Assembly (NCBI GenBank): GCA_036874045.1
Contig: CM072345.1
Location: 8,209,501-8,273,500 of the forward strand
Direction of reading: 5' to 3'
DNA: 64,000 bases
Source: Cymodocea nodosa
Lineage: Eukaryota; Streptophyta; Magnoliopsida; Alismatales; Cymodoceaceae
The notes under the pieces are model-generated. The model was given only the letters and a program-made list of their open reading frames with translations, was not told the DNA's origin and made no database searches. Position numbers and translations under genes: made by a program. Below are positions 11,701 to 22,640 of this stretch, in pieces. Numbering within the stretch: the first letter of the stretch is position 1; each line of letters begins with the position of its first letter.

Positions 11701-14700
11701 TTAGATGTAGAAAAGTTTGTCTATATAATTATGAATATTTAGGATTAGCCCACATCTATGACCATCCCTATTACGGTAAGTATCAGGAATGCTTTGGAAA
11801 TATCAAATGAAATGTTGATTGCATAGTAGAAGGAGAATACCAAGGGCCACAGCTGTTAGCAACCACACCATCCATATAAATGACTTCAAATGGAGTCATG
11901 TAGCAATGGCAAATGATCAAGAAATAAAATTCAGTCATTCCTTTTATGGTTGTATTATTATAAAGAGAATGCACTTTCAAGGTGAACCCATGTTGTAAAA
12001 AATAGCCGTTAAAATGTTTTTTTAAACAGGGAGTTAAATAGAAGTTTTTTTCAAAATGATATAAATTAAAAATAAATAAATTTAAATATGTTTACTATAT
12101 ATATCTCGTTAGAATTATTAATTTAGGCGGATAAACAATTTTTATTTCAATTACATGTAATATAATTCAAAAACATAATTTGATTATAAAGAGAATGCAC
12201 TTTTGCATGTTTCCCAATGCTTTGGTGTATGGTTGCATTACATGTTTCTGCAAAAGTCTTCTGTGTATTATCCAACATTTACCTGTCTATTTGTCTCATC
12301 ACAGATTGCAAATTGTGCATGAGTGACTAGATTTACCTGTTGGGTAAACTTCACAAGTTCACATTTATCTATATTTTCCTTAGGACAAGTGCTATAGAAC
12401 GTGAAGACTTGAAGAATTTGATTGATTGGATTTCAAATGCTAAGCAAGCTATCACTTTGGTTCAGGATGCAGCTCAGAAAGTTACTCAATATGCCAAGTT
12501 CAAGAGTATATCCGAAGGTTTGATTCTTTCTAAAAAGATTAAGTATTAAAGGCTCCCATCTATTTTCCAGTTTTCGTTTTAGGCACACTTTGATTCTTAT
12601 CATTTTTCTGAAGAGTGTAGAAAAACTCTCAGCCGTGAAATGTACATGGCAACACAGTAATTGTAAGGTTGTCAATATAAAAGGCTTGACAGTGGAACGT
12701 TAGTATGTTATATCTGCCTTTATTTTCTAATAGGCGTTACTGATTAGTGAATAGAATTGAATCTTTTGTGTGTGCAAATATATGGCATCAGATATAGACT
12801 ATAGATGCACCTCCATCCAGTGTATATAATGCAATTGGGCAAGTTCCCATGCCCCACAATAGCTAGGTTGATGTATGGATAAATTTAGGAGTTGTTTGTA
12901 TTAAGAAAATCAAAGGGAATGAAAATATGTGGTTAAATGAAAATAAAAATATAAGATTTTATTTTACTTTTTAACTCCAATGTAATATTTGTACATATGT
13001 GGAAATGAAAGAAGAATACTTTCCTTTCAAATTTCACACTTTTGGGTGGAAGGATGTGGATAACTTGAATAAAAAATTTTGAGATTTGTTGATAATTTTA
13101 TTTGTTTGAGATTTACAAAACCTACATTCACATGTTACTCAAGATCAAAAGTGGAAGTACGTAATGGGTTAGGCCAAATTGTGTTGGCTCAGCCTGACAC
13201 AACACAGTTCAATGAGCTGTGTCGAACCATTACACAATGCAACTGTGCCGTGCTGACACAGCTTGATTTTAGGGTTGTGTCTGGCCCAGCATGATTGGGG
13301 GAAGCATGGCACAAGCTAGCAGACAGACAATGACAGCCAGGAAGGGTGATAAGCAACGGGTTGCAGGCAAAGTTGGAGGTTGTCACCTACTTGCCTATCA
13401 AGCAAGAGTGTGCAGACAACAATCGACTAACACTAGGGCTGCAGCCTTGTGAGCGAATTGGTGAAGTTGAGTGACTAGTAAGTTACGCCACTATAAGCAA
13501 AGATCGATAGGTAGCAAACTAGGGTTTTTTAGCCCTTTAGGATTGACAATGAAGGCAAGGGCCAAAAGACTGCAAGCAGGACCTGTGACATTGATTGAGC
13601 TCTACACTGCAACAATTGCAACTCTGTAAGAGGGCAACGGGCTACAGGCAATCACAGCGGTGCAAGGGGGCATATGTTTGGTGTTAGACAACATTCAGCA
13701 AGTGGGTAACAAGCGTCCAATGTTGAGATTTGGATTTTCATAAATCACAACACAGAAATCTAGACAGAGATCCCCCTCCTTTTATCTGGATTTCCATATT
13801 GTAATTTTCAAAAATCAAGAAATCACGAATTCACTATTATAAACAAATATACTTTTTTGAATATATTCACAAATTTAAAAACATGATTATTTATTCAATA
13901 ATTATTTCATTTTTTTCCCAATTCGTTCCTTGCCTTGCTACCTATGCAGTCAAGTCGCCCAATGCAACAATGTGCTCGAGACCCGTGCATAATAGCTAGG
14001 CCTATGGGTTGTAGCTTGTGGCACAGTCTGGCATAGCTTGTGCTTGGCTGTGGTAGCGTTGGATCGTGGAGCTCAGTCTATTGCAAACAATGATTGGACC
14101 GAAGGCTATCTAAGTCGTGTAGGGCCAGCACAACTCATTAACATTTGTAATTAAAAGATTCCATAATCTAGTATAAATCTCATAATCAATCTTTGCACTA
14201 ATTATGACAATCGCATTCATTTTTACTATTGAAAGTAGGTTTGATTTATATCATAATTTTTTATGTCACACTTGTTTTTTTCAAATTTATGCTATAATCT
14301 TATAAACTTGCAATGATAAATTTGAATTAAATGTTGCCTAAATCTTTACATTTCAACATGATATTAGGGTTTTAAAAAGATCCAAATTAATGAGATCAAG
14401 TGCTGCACGTCTACCCAATTCAAAAAAAGGAGCACTTGAGCATCATCTAAAAAGGCTACATAAAAATGAGAGCATGACTTCTGGTTATCTGTGTTTCGAT
14501 CTTTTCAGTCAGTCATTTTGTTTTATGTTAAATGCCTATATTTCAACGAATATAACAATTATAAGTAGACAAAAATGATACCTTTCATTTTTTCATATTG
14601 CTAGGTTGATGCTGTTAGAAATGTGACAAAAATGATATAACTTTCACTGTTGTACAGATTATCGTATGATACCTTTCATTTTCCTTGTGTTATTGGAACT

Positions 14701-15020
14701 ATTTGACAGCTGCATCCAAGAAACTATCAAGCACTTCCAGTGACCCTTCGGGAAGAGCCATTGCAGTTGCTTCTACTGCAGGTGAATGTACGTCAGAGGA
14801 GCTATACCTTCCAGGGACGCTGTTCTACTTGAAGAAGCAAGGGGACAGCAACAGCCATAGGGAGGAAGGCGGTGAAGCCTTCTCTTTGTGGAAGCTGCAA
14901 GCGACTGAACTTCCCCAAAGGATACTGCTCTCCGGTAGTCTCCTTTCCGATCACAAGTGTGACAACCATTACTATGCTCTCAGAGACGTGCTGAAAGGAC
15001 TACAGTTGTCCAATGGTTGA
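8797..15020 (+). CDS. Class 3 lipase / diacylglycerol-lipase-like alpha/beta hydrolase (seven coding exons)
   Basis: Coding exons: 8797-9087, 9596-9790, 10572-10925, 11041-11241, 11350-11420, 12384-12517 and 14710-15020; all phases join, giving about 518 residues. The core is a plant Lipase_3 / DAG-lipase-like alpha/beta hydrolase, expected to cleave an ester bond of acylglycerols. The nucleophile elbow is GHSLGG (Ser about 290); the acidic residue is probably in DDIIPRL (about 348-354) and the general base in the C-terminal DHKCDNHYYALRD (about 496-508). The segment SSVMRPGYYIG and the VFGIRGT strand precede the elbow. The N terminus (MSHILRRHSYLKFISNVLNRRF) is basic, serine-containing and organelle-presequence-like; this is inference. 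The start is supported by a probable 5'-UTR intron (donor GTGAGT at 8138, acceptor TATAG at 8789) ending 7 bp before the ATG. Intron 3 is GC-AG. The last intron is 2.2 kb. Confidence 0.85.
12518..14709 (+). other. Last (2.2-kb) intron of the lipase gene with repeat-like insert
   Basis: The intron starts GAAG|GTTTGA and ends TTTGACAG. From about 13160 to 14130 base composition changes: a GC-richer, low-coding stretch with repeated words such as 'cacaac', 'gtgtcg' and 'gcacagtctggca', probably an old non-autonomous repeat insertion. Its termini are not clear. A near-duplicate phrase 'gatacctttcatttt' occurs near 14578 and 14668. Confidence 0.45.
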
Positions 15021-15181
15021 TGGACTTGTACAGTTCCAATGGCACCAAATTCAGATTTTACAGTCTGATGACAATTAACTGTCAAGAAGTATTCCCATGT
15101 AACTTGTTACTCTTTTAGAGGGCCATCAAGGTAACATGTACCATAAGTATAATAATTTGTTTTTCTTCTAATTTTTGCAAG

Positions 15182-15541
15182 CAATAAGTGATATTCGTTT
15201 GGTAGACTTGGATGTGGATCCACTGCCAAGCCAAGCTAACTTGAACACTCCATTCACTTATGTCTTTATGCGATCAGCATTTGTGGGGGGAATAGATTTC
15301 CTGCATTCATCAACATATCAGGTACGTTGTTGTTTATTCTTGTATACAACAAAATTTTTCTTTGTTAATGGTAATTTTTACATTTATTAATATTCGAACC
15401 TTGGTGAAAGTAATGAATATTGTCATTCCTAATTAATAGAGTTGTTATAGTTGGTTTTCCAATCTATTAAGTTTCCACCAACATTGTTTACAGCAATGCT
15501 TCAAGCATTTCGAATGTCACGAAGATTTGTTCGAGAGGTAA
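15182..15541 (+). CDS. Two orphan exons downstream of the lipase (alternative end or gene remnant)
   Basis: Exon A, 15182-15321, is preceded by a T-rich tract and TTTGCAAG and followed by CAG|GTACGT. Exon B, 15494-15541, is preceded by GTTTACAG and ends in TAA. They join in phase 0 and encode about 61 residues including the motifs DVDPLPSQANLNTPF and FMRSAFVGGIDFLHS, ending HEDLFER. The family is not recognised. Exon A starts with two bases of a split codon, the phase left open by lipase exon 6 (12517), so an alternative lipase 3' end is formally possible; a remnant of another gene is equally possible. Open frame and splice sites are seen, function is unknown. Confidence 0.3.
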
Positions 15542-16218
15542 AAGAAGTTTGTTACGAGCATTATGAAATATTAAGGGAATTATTTTCGAATTTATTCTAA
15601 GTTTGGTTGTAATGTTTCATATAATGTATTTAGATTTATAATATAATCTTGAAAAATATTCTGTTAAGGAATTTTTCTTATAATTAAAGTTTAGAACTTA
15701 TAACTGCAAAATTTCAAAAATTGCAGCCTAACTAGGAACTATGATTCAATTACATTACAACCTTAAATTGCATAGTGATTGAAACTAACGTGTCTGTAAT
15801 TGATCTTTTTTCATTATGAAAAAAATTTTAAATTTAAATGCATACAAAAAATAACGCATCTCATTCTTGAGAATTAATAGGATTCTTACAAGCTTGCTGA
15901 AGAGAATAATTTTTTAGTTTTAATGAAAACAAGAGAGATTTTTTATAATGTTAATGTTAGAAAAGGTTCACATTACTAAAAGCAGAGACAAAATTGAATA
16001 TTATATATGATAAAGTCTTTCCATTCATGTTAATTTGTTTTAACTTAAAATTTAACATGGTATTAGAATTAGTTTACGTTAAAGACGTTTAACATTGATA
16101 AAAACAGAAAAGAATTAAATATTATATACGATAAATGTTTTTACTCACAATTATTAATATTTTTGGAAACTTGTTCTTTATAAGAAATATTTCTGTGAAG
16201 TTCAAGAATTTCGATCCC
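15542..16218 (+). repeat. AT-rich spacer with a possible copia LTR/PBS remnant
   Basis: At about 16055-16070 the text 'aaaatttaacatggtattagaa' resembles the end of a copia LTR plus a Met-tRNA primer site (TGGTATTAGA). Two diverged 45-bp direct copies occur on either side of it (about 15970-16012 and 16093-16136, both ending near 'atattatatatgataaa' or 'atattatatacgataaa'). No internal coding part remains. This stretch also holds the unknown promoter of the PPR gene. Confidence 0.35.
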
Positions 16219-18030
16219 ATGCTCATGTACAGCGTCACCCTTCTGTCGACCGCCGCCAACTACCATCGCCTAAGTCTTCATTCGTTGATGATCTCCGGAC
16301 CCAGAAAAACTACAGTCCCATGTCTACTGCAGACAATCCAAGGTCTTCGACGACAAACCACCGCCGCTGCCGCCGCCGCCGCCGAACGTCCTCCTCTCAT
16401 CGCCCATCTTCGAAAATGTACTTCACTGGAGGATCTGGAAACCACCTTCGCCGCCACCATCAAAACCCACTCCCTTCGCCAGAACTCCTTCTTCACCAAC
16501 CAGTTCGTCAGCATCTGCTCACGTCTCGGACGAATGGACTACGCCGTCGCAGCCTTCGCCGAGATGGTGGAACCCAACGCTTTCGTTTACAACGCCATGA
16601 TCAAAGGATTCTCCTACTGCTCTCTGCCGATGGAATCGCTACGTCTGTACTTGGACATGTGTAGGTCTCGTGTGTCCCCCACGTGTTACACCTTCTCCTC
16701 GCTGGTGAAGGCCTGCGCTCTCGCAGGGGCGGGGGAGTTCGGTTTGGGCGTGCATGGGAGGATTAGGAAGCTGGGTTTCGCTTCACATGTGTTCGTTCAG
16801 ACTGCGTTGGTCGATTTCTACGCGGATCTGGATGGGGTGATGGAGTCGAGGAAGGTTTTTGATGAAATGACCTCTAGAGATGCTTTTGCATGGACGACGA
16901 TGATGACGGTGCTTACGCGGTACGGAGACATGGTTTCTGCAAGGGAGCTGTTTGATGAAATGCCGGAGAGGAGTATCGTGGCCTGGAATGCGATGATCAT
17001 GGGGTATGCAAAGGTCGGTGATGTGGAGGCTGCGGCTTCTCTGTTTGCCGAAATGCCCGTGAAGGATGCAATTTCGTGGACGTCGATGATCTCATGCTTT
17101 TCTCAGAACAAGCTGTTTGAGGAGGCCATTGAGACTTATAGGGGAATGATGATTGCAGTGACGACACCGGATGAAGTGGCAATGACCGCAGTGCTCTCGG
17201 CATGTGCCCACGTTGGCGCCGTACATGTCGGCAAGGAGATTCATCAATACGTTCTACAGAATGCAATCGATCAAAATGTTTTCATTGGGTCGGCCTTGAT
17301 AGATATGTATGCAAAATGTGGGAACTTGGAGAGGTCGCTTATGATTTTCTTCAAGTTGAGGAGGACAAATCTGTACTGCTGGAACTCTGCGTTGGATGGT
17401 CTGGCAGTCCATGGCCGGGGCGAGGAGGCGCTGAGAATGTTCAACATGATGGAGATTAATGGCGAAATCAAACCCAATGGTGTCACGTTCATCAGCATCC
17501 TTAGTGGCTGCACTCATGCAGGACTTGTCGACGAAGGCCGTCGACTGTTCACAAGCATGACAGACAAGTACAACATTACTCCTGCAGTCGAACATTATGG
17601 TTGCATAGTCGATCTCCTAAGTCGTGCCGGACTTTTAGAAGAAGCATTGGAGATTGTAAGAGTCATGGAGGTTGACCCGAATTCGGTAGTGTGGGGGGCT
17701 CTGTTGGGCGGGTGTAAAATCCACAAGAACCTAGAGGTTGGCCGGATTGCGGCGGCGAAGTTAGCCACGATGCAGCCGAACGACGTCGGATATCATCTGC
17801 TTTCTCTCAACTTGTATGCAGGCGCGAATCAATGGAACGAAGTTGCTCGGGTCAGAGAGAGTATGAGCAAGAGATGCGTGCAAAAGAGTAGTACAGGTCA
17901 TAGTTGGATTGAAATGGATGGAAATGTTCATCGATTCATGGCATGCGATGATTCTCATTCCATGATGCATGAGATCCATTTGCTGATGGGTAGATTGAAT
18001 GGCCAACTTACACTTCACGACTGCTTTTAA
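16219..18030 (+). CDS. PLS-class pentatricopeptide repeat protein, E/E+ type
   Basis: An intronless frame of about 603 residues. PPR motifs run through most of it: recognisable repeat cores are VFVQTALVDFYADLDGV, DAFAWTTMMTVLTRYGDM, SIVAWNAMIMGYAKVGDV, DAISWTSMISCFSQNKLF, NVFIGSALIDMYAKCGNL and LYCWNSALDGLAVHGRG. They are followed by the E/E+ region with NSVVWGALLGGCKIHKN and SSTGHSWIEMDG, and it ends without a DYW deaminase domain. Family knowledge: PLS proteins bind organellar RNA, usually as site factors for C-to-U editing, and E/E+ types recruit a DYW partner in trans. The frame opens upstream at 16135, but that stretch is AT-rich; the ATG at 16219 at the start of the GC-richer coding part is preferred, with 16225 as alternative. 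A poly-Ala run near the N terminus comes from a GCC repeat. The target site is unknown. Confidence 0.9.
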   Translation: MLMYSVTLLSTAANYHRLSLHSLMISGPRKTTVPCLLQTIQGLRRQTTAAAAAAAERPPLIAHLRKCTSLEDLETTFAATIKTHSLRQNSFFTNQFVSICSRLGRMDYAVAAFAEMVEPNAFVYNAMIKGFSYCSLPMESLRLYLDMCRSRVSPTCYTFSSLVKACALAGAGEFGLGVHGRIRKLGFASHVFVQTALVDFYADLDGVMESRKVFDEMTSRDAFAWTTMMTVLTRYGDMVSARELFDEMPERSIVAWNAMIMGYAKVGDVEAAASLFAEMPVKDAISWTSMISCFSQNKLFEEAIETYRGMMIAVTTPDEVAMTAVLSACAHVGAVHVGKEIHQYVLQNAIDQNVFIGSALIDMYAKCGNLERSLMIFFKLRRTNLYCWNSALDGLAVHGRGEEALRMFNMMEINGEIKPNGVTFISILSGCTHAGLVDEGRRLFTSMTDKYNITPAVEHYGCIVDLLSRAGLLEEALEIVRVMEVDPNSVVWGALLGGCKIHKNLEVGRIAAAKLATMQPNDVGYHLLSLNLYAGANQWNEVARVRESMSKRCVQKSSTGHSWIEMDGNVHRFMACDDSHSMMHEIHLLMGRLNGQLTLHDCF

Positions 18031-18190
18031 ACTACTACGGTAGAATAGAAACACACACTCGAGTTGTATCATAGATTATGCCAACAACTTGAGGTAAGCG
18101 TACAGAGCTATTAAAAAGAGAATCAACAAGCTACATTTGTCCTTGGAGCAGACTAGTTTTGGATGGAAGAAAAACTTTGCTCAAAAATCA

Positions 18191-18715
18191 TCAATTGTCG
18201 GTGATCTGGCCACAATCCTCAATGGTTACGGTGGAACTGGTCTTCCCACTCTCAGACCCCACCCTCTCCATTGCTTGGACAACACTGTAACCATCAACAA
18301 CCTTCCCAAACACAACATGCTTCCCATCCAACCAGCTTGTCTTGGCAGTGCATAAGAAGAACTGAGACCCATTTGTGTTGGGGCCAGCGTTGGCCATAGA
18401 AAGCACTCCGGGGCCAGTGTGCTTCTTCTTGAAGTTCTCATCCTCAAATTTTGTACCGTATATGGATTCTCCACCTGTTCCATTGCCTCTAGTGAAGTCA
18501 CCTCCTTGGCACATGAAGTTGGGGATTATCCTGTGGAAGGCGGAGCCCTTGTAGTGAAGGGGCTTCCCAGACTGCCCGATGCCCTTCTCACCTGTGCAGA
18601 GACATCGGAAGTTCTCGGCAGTCTTGGGGGTAACATCGGCAAACAATTCCATCACAACTCTCCCGGCTCTCGCTGTTCCGATCATTATGTCCAAGAATAC
18701 TTTTGGATTCGACAT
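18191..18715 (-). CDS. Cytosolic-type cyclophilin (peptidyl-prolyl cis-trans isomerase), copy 1
   Basis: A single uninterrupted frame of 174 residues, the usual size of plant CYP18/CYP19 cyclophilins. It catalyses cis-trans isomerisation of X-Pro bonds and is the cyclosporin-A-binding fold. Active-site residues are visible: Arg62 in FHRIIP, Phe67, Gln70 in MCQGGDF, Trp128 in SWLDGKH and His133. The plant-specific insert around QSGKPLH is present, as are Cys40 and the C-terminal Cys in EDCGQ linked in other plant cyclophilins to redox control. The ATG at 18715 is chosen because the frame further upstream has no ATG and crosses a likely acceptor (CGCAG at about 18736). A 5'-UTR intron is probable. 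It is convergent with the PPR gene, the stop codons being about 160 bp apart. Confidence 0.93.
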   Translation of the reverse strand: MSNPKVFLDIMIGTARAGRVVMELFADVTPKTAENFRCLCTGEKGIGQSGKPLHYKGSAFHRIIPNFMCQGGDFTRGNGTGGESIYGTKFEDENFKKKHTGPGVLSMANAGPNTNGSQFFLCTAKTSWLDGKHVVFGKVVDGYSVVQAMERVGSESGKTSSTVTIEDCGQITDN

Positions 18716-19770
18716 TTTCCAACCTTCTGCGCATGACAATGCAAATGTTAGAATGTGGTAAGAATTATATCAGGCAAACATTCAAACAGGTTCCATGCCC
18801 ATGCCCCAAAAAAGTAGACAACAGATGTAAACAAAATATCACGCAAAAAATCCACAAATTCGAACAGGGCCATTGGGCACAAACATGAGATATGCCGTTG
18901 GGAGTATCATTTTTGTAGTGTGTATACATATATGCTTTTGGAGATGAGAGTCATATTATATTCAAATGAGATTATTCCACAATGTGATATATTGTGCTAT
19001 TTTCTATTGCCTTAGGTGCGAACGCCTTACACTCCTTAAAAAGCTGATTTGAAACAAAGAATAACGTGACAACGCCTTAAGACAAAGATACTGAAAAAGG
19101 ATAATAAAATAATATATTGTTCTGGAAGAAGGCCAACGATGATTCCAGGAGAATCAAAAGTTCAGGCAAAAGATTAATGTGAAACGCAGAATCACTGAGC
19201 AACTCAGCATTGTTGGTAAATCAAGATCATTTCAAAAAAGGGTTAGATCGATTTGCCTTCCATGTCCTCCAGAAACGATCGTATGTCACTCGAACTTCAC
19301 AATCTCCATGAGAAGAGTAAGCAAGTATTCAAGGAATGGTGAATCACAATCTATCAGATCATGGCAAAGAAGAGCACTCGAAAACCAGAATGTACGCCTT
19401 CCACGAACATTTCCTCTTTCGAATCTATCACACAGACAAAAGAAAGAGGGCGTGATAAAAGGGGGGAATGCGAGTTTAATGTAGCACAAATTTTGAGCTC
19501 GTCAGGGCTGATGCTCGCCCGCAAGCCTTCGACATGTGCTGGTGGAAGTCGTCCGAAAGGAAAAAGTTCACGACAGATCCACAAGCTTCGGACAACCATT
19601 GACGAGAACGAAAGCAGGCGAAAAGAACGTGCTTATCGAAGGAGAGGAGCCGTAGAAGAAGGCTGACGAGTTCGAGCTCTGGTACCTCTGCGAGGAGGAG
19701 GAAACCGGAAGGGAATTCGCTTCTGCCGCTCACAGATGTGGTAGCCGACGGGGACTAGGGTTTGCTGGAA
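18716..19770 (-). other. Probable 5' leader and 5'-UTR intron of cyclophilin copy 1
   Basis: On the minus strand the leader would start near 19765, downstream of AATAAATA-like A/T boxes (about 19785-19800), and contain the typical plant leader phrase AAACCCTAG. A donor AGAG|GTACCA lies at about 19685 and an acceptor CGCAG at about 18736, just before the ATG. No conserved coding frame is seen between. The GC-rich upper part (19450-19760) has only chance frames. Intron placement is inference. Confidence 0.4.
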
Positions 19771-19949
19771 GAGATTCTCGTATTTATTTGGTATTTATTT
19801 TGTCGCAAACTTTCAGGAAAAAATTAACTTTGCACCCTTATATTATATTATATGATTTTTTGGTACATGAATAGCAAATATAAACATATAAATAACCCTT
19901 GAGTTCACACGCTACACACGAGTGTAAAAAACCTTCAAGACCAGAGAAC

Positions 19950-19988
<39 letters not shown>

Positions 19989-20109
19989 AGCACCAGCCGC
20001 CGCGGAAAGGGCGGCGACAACCTTTCTCGGGAAAAAGGGGGAAGGAAACAGACGACGGTGACAAACAACCCAAATCGTATATGTTAATTAAGGAAGGAAC
20101 CATTCAAGA
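19771..20109 (-). other. 3' region of the lectin-like gene with a (CGA)n microsatellite
   Basis: Between the lectin-like stop codon and the cyclophilin leader. Contains 12 CGA triplets (19952-19988, plus strand). In shadow frames these read as poly-Asp or poly-Ser, which is an artefact of the repeat. Probably 3' UTR and intergenic DNA. Confidence 0.5.
19952..19988. repeat. (CGA)12 trinucleotide microsatellite
   Basis: Twelve perfect CGA units counted directly, lying in the likely 3' UTR of the lectin-like gene. Length polymorphism is to be expected. Confidence 0.9.
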
Positions 20110-21068
20110 TCAGGCCATGGCCAGAGCCAGGAGGACGATGGCCAGAACCAGCTGGAACAATCCCACGACAAGGCCGGAGCTCCCACTGTCGAACGGCGTG
20201 TCGTCCACAAGAGGCTGCCCTAAACCGTTCTGGTTCCGATACCCTCCGAAGGGTTGATGCTGCTGCTGCTGCTGCTGGTATCCCGATGGTTGCTGCTGGA
20301 AGCCCACCGGGAACGGCTGCTGGGTGCCATCGGACGGAGACTGCCCAAATGGTTGCGTCCTGCCGGTGTCTATCGGAGAGGAGAACGGTGGCTGCGCACT
20401 GGACATGCCGGGTGCTCCCGGCGACCCACATTCCTGATGATCGCAGGATGATGACAACCAGAGATTACACGAGGGTAGAGATATATGCCATGGTTGCGCT
20501 CGAAAGATAGGGCCGAGTAGGTTAAATCTACCTGGTTGGCTCGTGGGTCGTCGCTAGCCCTCCACACGAGTTCGCCGGTCTGGTCCCTGATCCGCATGTC
20601 CCCCTCGTCCACGAGCTCCAGCATCTCCAAGGGGTTGTCCACGTCCACCCCCGTGTCCCACGCCGACCGGCTACCGTCGAACACCTCCAGCCCTTGGTCC
20701 GAGAACACGAGGGAGCACGTGTTTGCGTTGCTCATCGGGTTGCACTCCGACTCCCACAGCGACGTGCCTGACGCCGTTCCCCGCACCTGTACATAGCAGA
20801 AGTCGCTCCCGAAGCCTCCGGCGCCGGGGGCCGTTTCCCGGCGGATGAAGTACATGGCATAGTTGCCGGAGGGTGAGGTGAGTATGGGTTGGGGGTTCGG
20901 TTGCTGGTCGGAGTGAGGCTGGATGACGGCAAGGATCTGCTGCTTGGTGGTCCTCTGGATCGTTCCTTGCTGGGCAAGAGCCTGTGCTGGTGCGAACAAA
21001 AGCAGCAGCACTGACAGGGAGAGGCAGAAGGTGATCATCAGCTTGCCATTTGATCCGGGGAGCTCCAT
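20110..21068 (-). CDS. Secreted, probably GPI-anchored bulb-type-lectin-like protein
   Basis: Two exons, 20532-21068 and 20110-20433, joined in phase 0 over a 98-bp intron (CAG|GTAGAT ... ATCAG|GAA), give 286 residues. Residues about 1-32 form a signal peptide ending in APAQALA. Residues about 60-175 resemble a bulb-type (B_lectin) fold: LTSPSGNYAMYF, a Cys pair (DFCYVQV and WESEC), and the repeat-like strands LVFSDQGLEVFDG and MRIRDQTGELVW. The classical QxDxNxVxY mannose-binding motif is not visible, so sugar binding is doubtful. The C-terminal exon is Gln/Pro/Gly rich with a poly-Gln run (QQQQQQH) and ends in small residues (DSGSSG) plus a hydrophobic tail (GLVVGLFQLVLAIVLLALAMA), the layout of a GPI-anchor signal. 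Cell-surface location is inferred. No symbol is assigned. Confidence 0.8.
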
Positions 21069-21160
21069 TCTTTTCCTCAACTGATCAGGTCCCGTGTATA
21101 TGGTTCCTGCAATTCTTGCTCTCCTTGGTTGGATTGCAAGTGATAGAACAAACACATATG

Positions 21161-21168
21161 TATTTATA
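21161..21168 (-). promoter_or_regulatory. TATA box of the lectin-like gene
   Basis: The minus strand reads CTATAAATA about 95 bp upstream of the ATG (21068), a canonical plant TATA box; transcription would start near 21135. It lies within the frame that extends upstream of the start, which supports choosing the Met at 21068. Confidence 0.55.
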
Positions 21169-21173
21169 GAAGA

Positions 21174-22640
21174 GAGTGCGAGAGAAGGGAGTTGAATTAG
21201 CTCCACAATGGAGTAGGAGGTGATGACGAAGAACCCAAAGAATTTGATACCTGAAACATTAATTTGGAGCTGCAAAAGGACCACTAGAGGAGAGGATGGT
21301 GTTCAACTCTGATAACCATCATTTTTTTATACAAATCCATCCTTGTTGGATGATATCCCTGATTGGCATCAATATATGACTTTGTTAGTGTGGCAGTTCG
21401 ACTGGGGCATGGCAAATCTTGGCAGGTTAACAAATCCAATATGTTACTGCACCACCCTACACATCGAATGGGAGAATTCCAAGCGATTGGGCTCCTTATT
21501 TTGAAGTTAATTGGCTTTTTTGTCTGATAATTTGAATCAAGCCTGACATTTGCACAATCTCGTGCCTTGTATATACCCATTCCTTAAAGAAGAGCTCGGT
21601 TCCAATGAGTTTAAATGAAAAGAATGAAGCCAATATATATTTTCAAATTGATGGTAAGAAGTAAACATCTACATTTGAATCCTAACAAGTATAAAATCAT
21701 GCTCAACTTAACTCCTTCAAATGGTTAAATAGGTCGATGTAGTTTTACTAGTCACCGTTTTAAATTAATTTACCTTCGGATTGTTAAAATAAAGTATACA
21801 AAAGATGAAGAATCTAACGTTATATAAGGAAAATTTTCCACTTGCAGTTGATCGATTTTGAATTAGATTCAAAGTTAAAATTCTCACTGTGAGTTACTTA
21901 TAAACATTAAAAATATAAAAAACCAAAAATAAAGAATCATGTTGGGATAAAATATTATTTGCATGAGTCTAAAAATTATATAAAGAAGGTCACACTCGAT
22001 CAATTAATTTTGAATTGAACTTTTACTGTCACTCTTCTCGGAGAGGCTAGTTTTCATTATTTGGGTTCTTAAGGACTATTAAATGGATTTGTTGTTGCTT
22101 TTATTTTTCAAAATTTTGTGCAAAATGTCCTTAGAGCGACCGGTAGGGTGAGTCTGAGTAATTACACACGAGAATCCAATGACACATGTTGGAGTAATGC
22201 TTGTATAAATTTTATTATTAAATGATTATAAATGTATAACAAATTTTTTGTTGAATCAGATACCAAGTATCAATCTAGAGGTTTTAAAATGCATCATTAT
22301 TTTGTTAATTCTCAATCACTGATTTTTAAATGAAACAATAACAATTAATGTAATTCAAACTTTAACACATGGGTCCCATTTGACTGACCATAATTTTAAT
22401 GTAATGTAATTAAATTACATCACATAGTCAAAATTATAATATTTGGTAATAAATGTGAATTAATTAGGAAATTACATAAATGATCTATTTTATCATTTAA
22501 GTTTATGTTCCAAAGAATTTGATTACTTACAGTTGAATTTCGAAGCTTTTGTATGGCCATAAAAACTCAAATACTGTAATATAATTAAAGCATGTAATGC
22601 AATTATGCTACGTTACATTTAAATCACAGAAAATTAAACA
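21174..22640. other. Intergenic DNA between the lectin-like and Ole e 1 genes
   Basis: No conserved coding frame. Mostly AT-rich, with a MITE-like repeat at 22371-22644 listed separately. The left part is the upstream region of the lectin-like gene and the right end the 3' region of the Ole e 1 gene. Confidence 0.5.

Noticed and set aside
14390-14578. Frame MRSSAARLPNSKKGALEHHLKR inside the last lipase intron
   Set aside because: Exons 6 and 7 join in phase without it, and no clear splice sites or family match support it; could be a decayed fragment but not supported.
19899-20087. Poly-Asp/poly-Ser/poly-Arg frames around 19950
   Set aside because: All arise from translating the (CGA)12 microsatellite in different frames.
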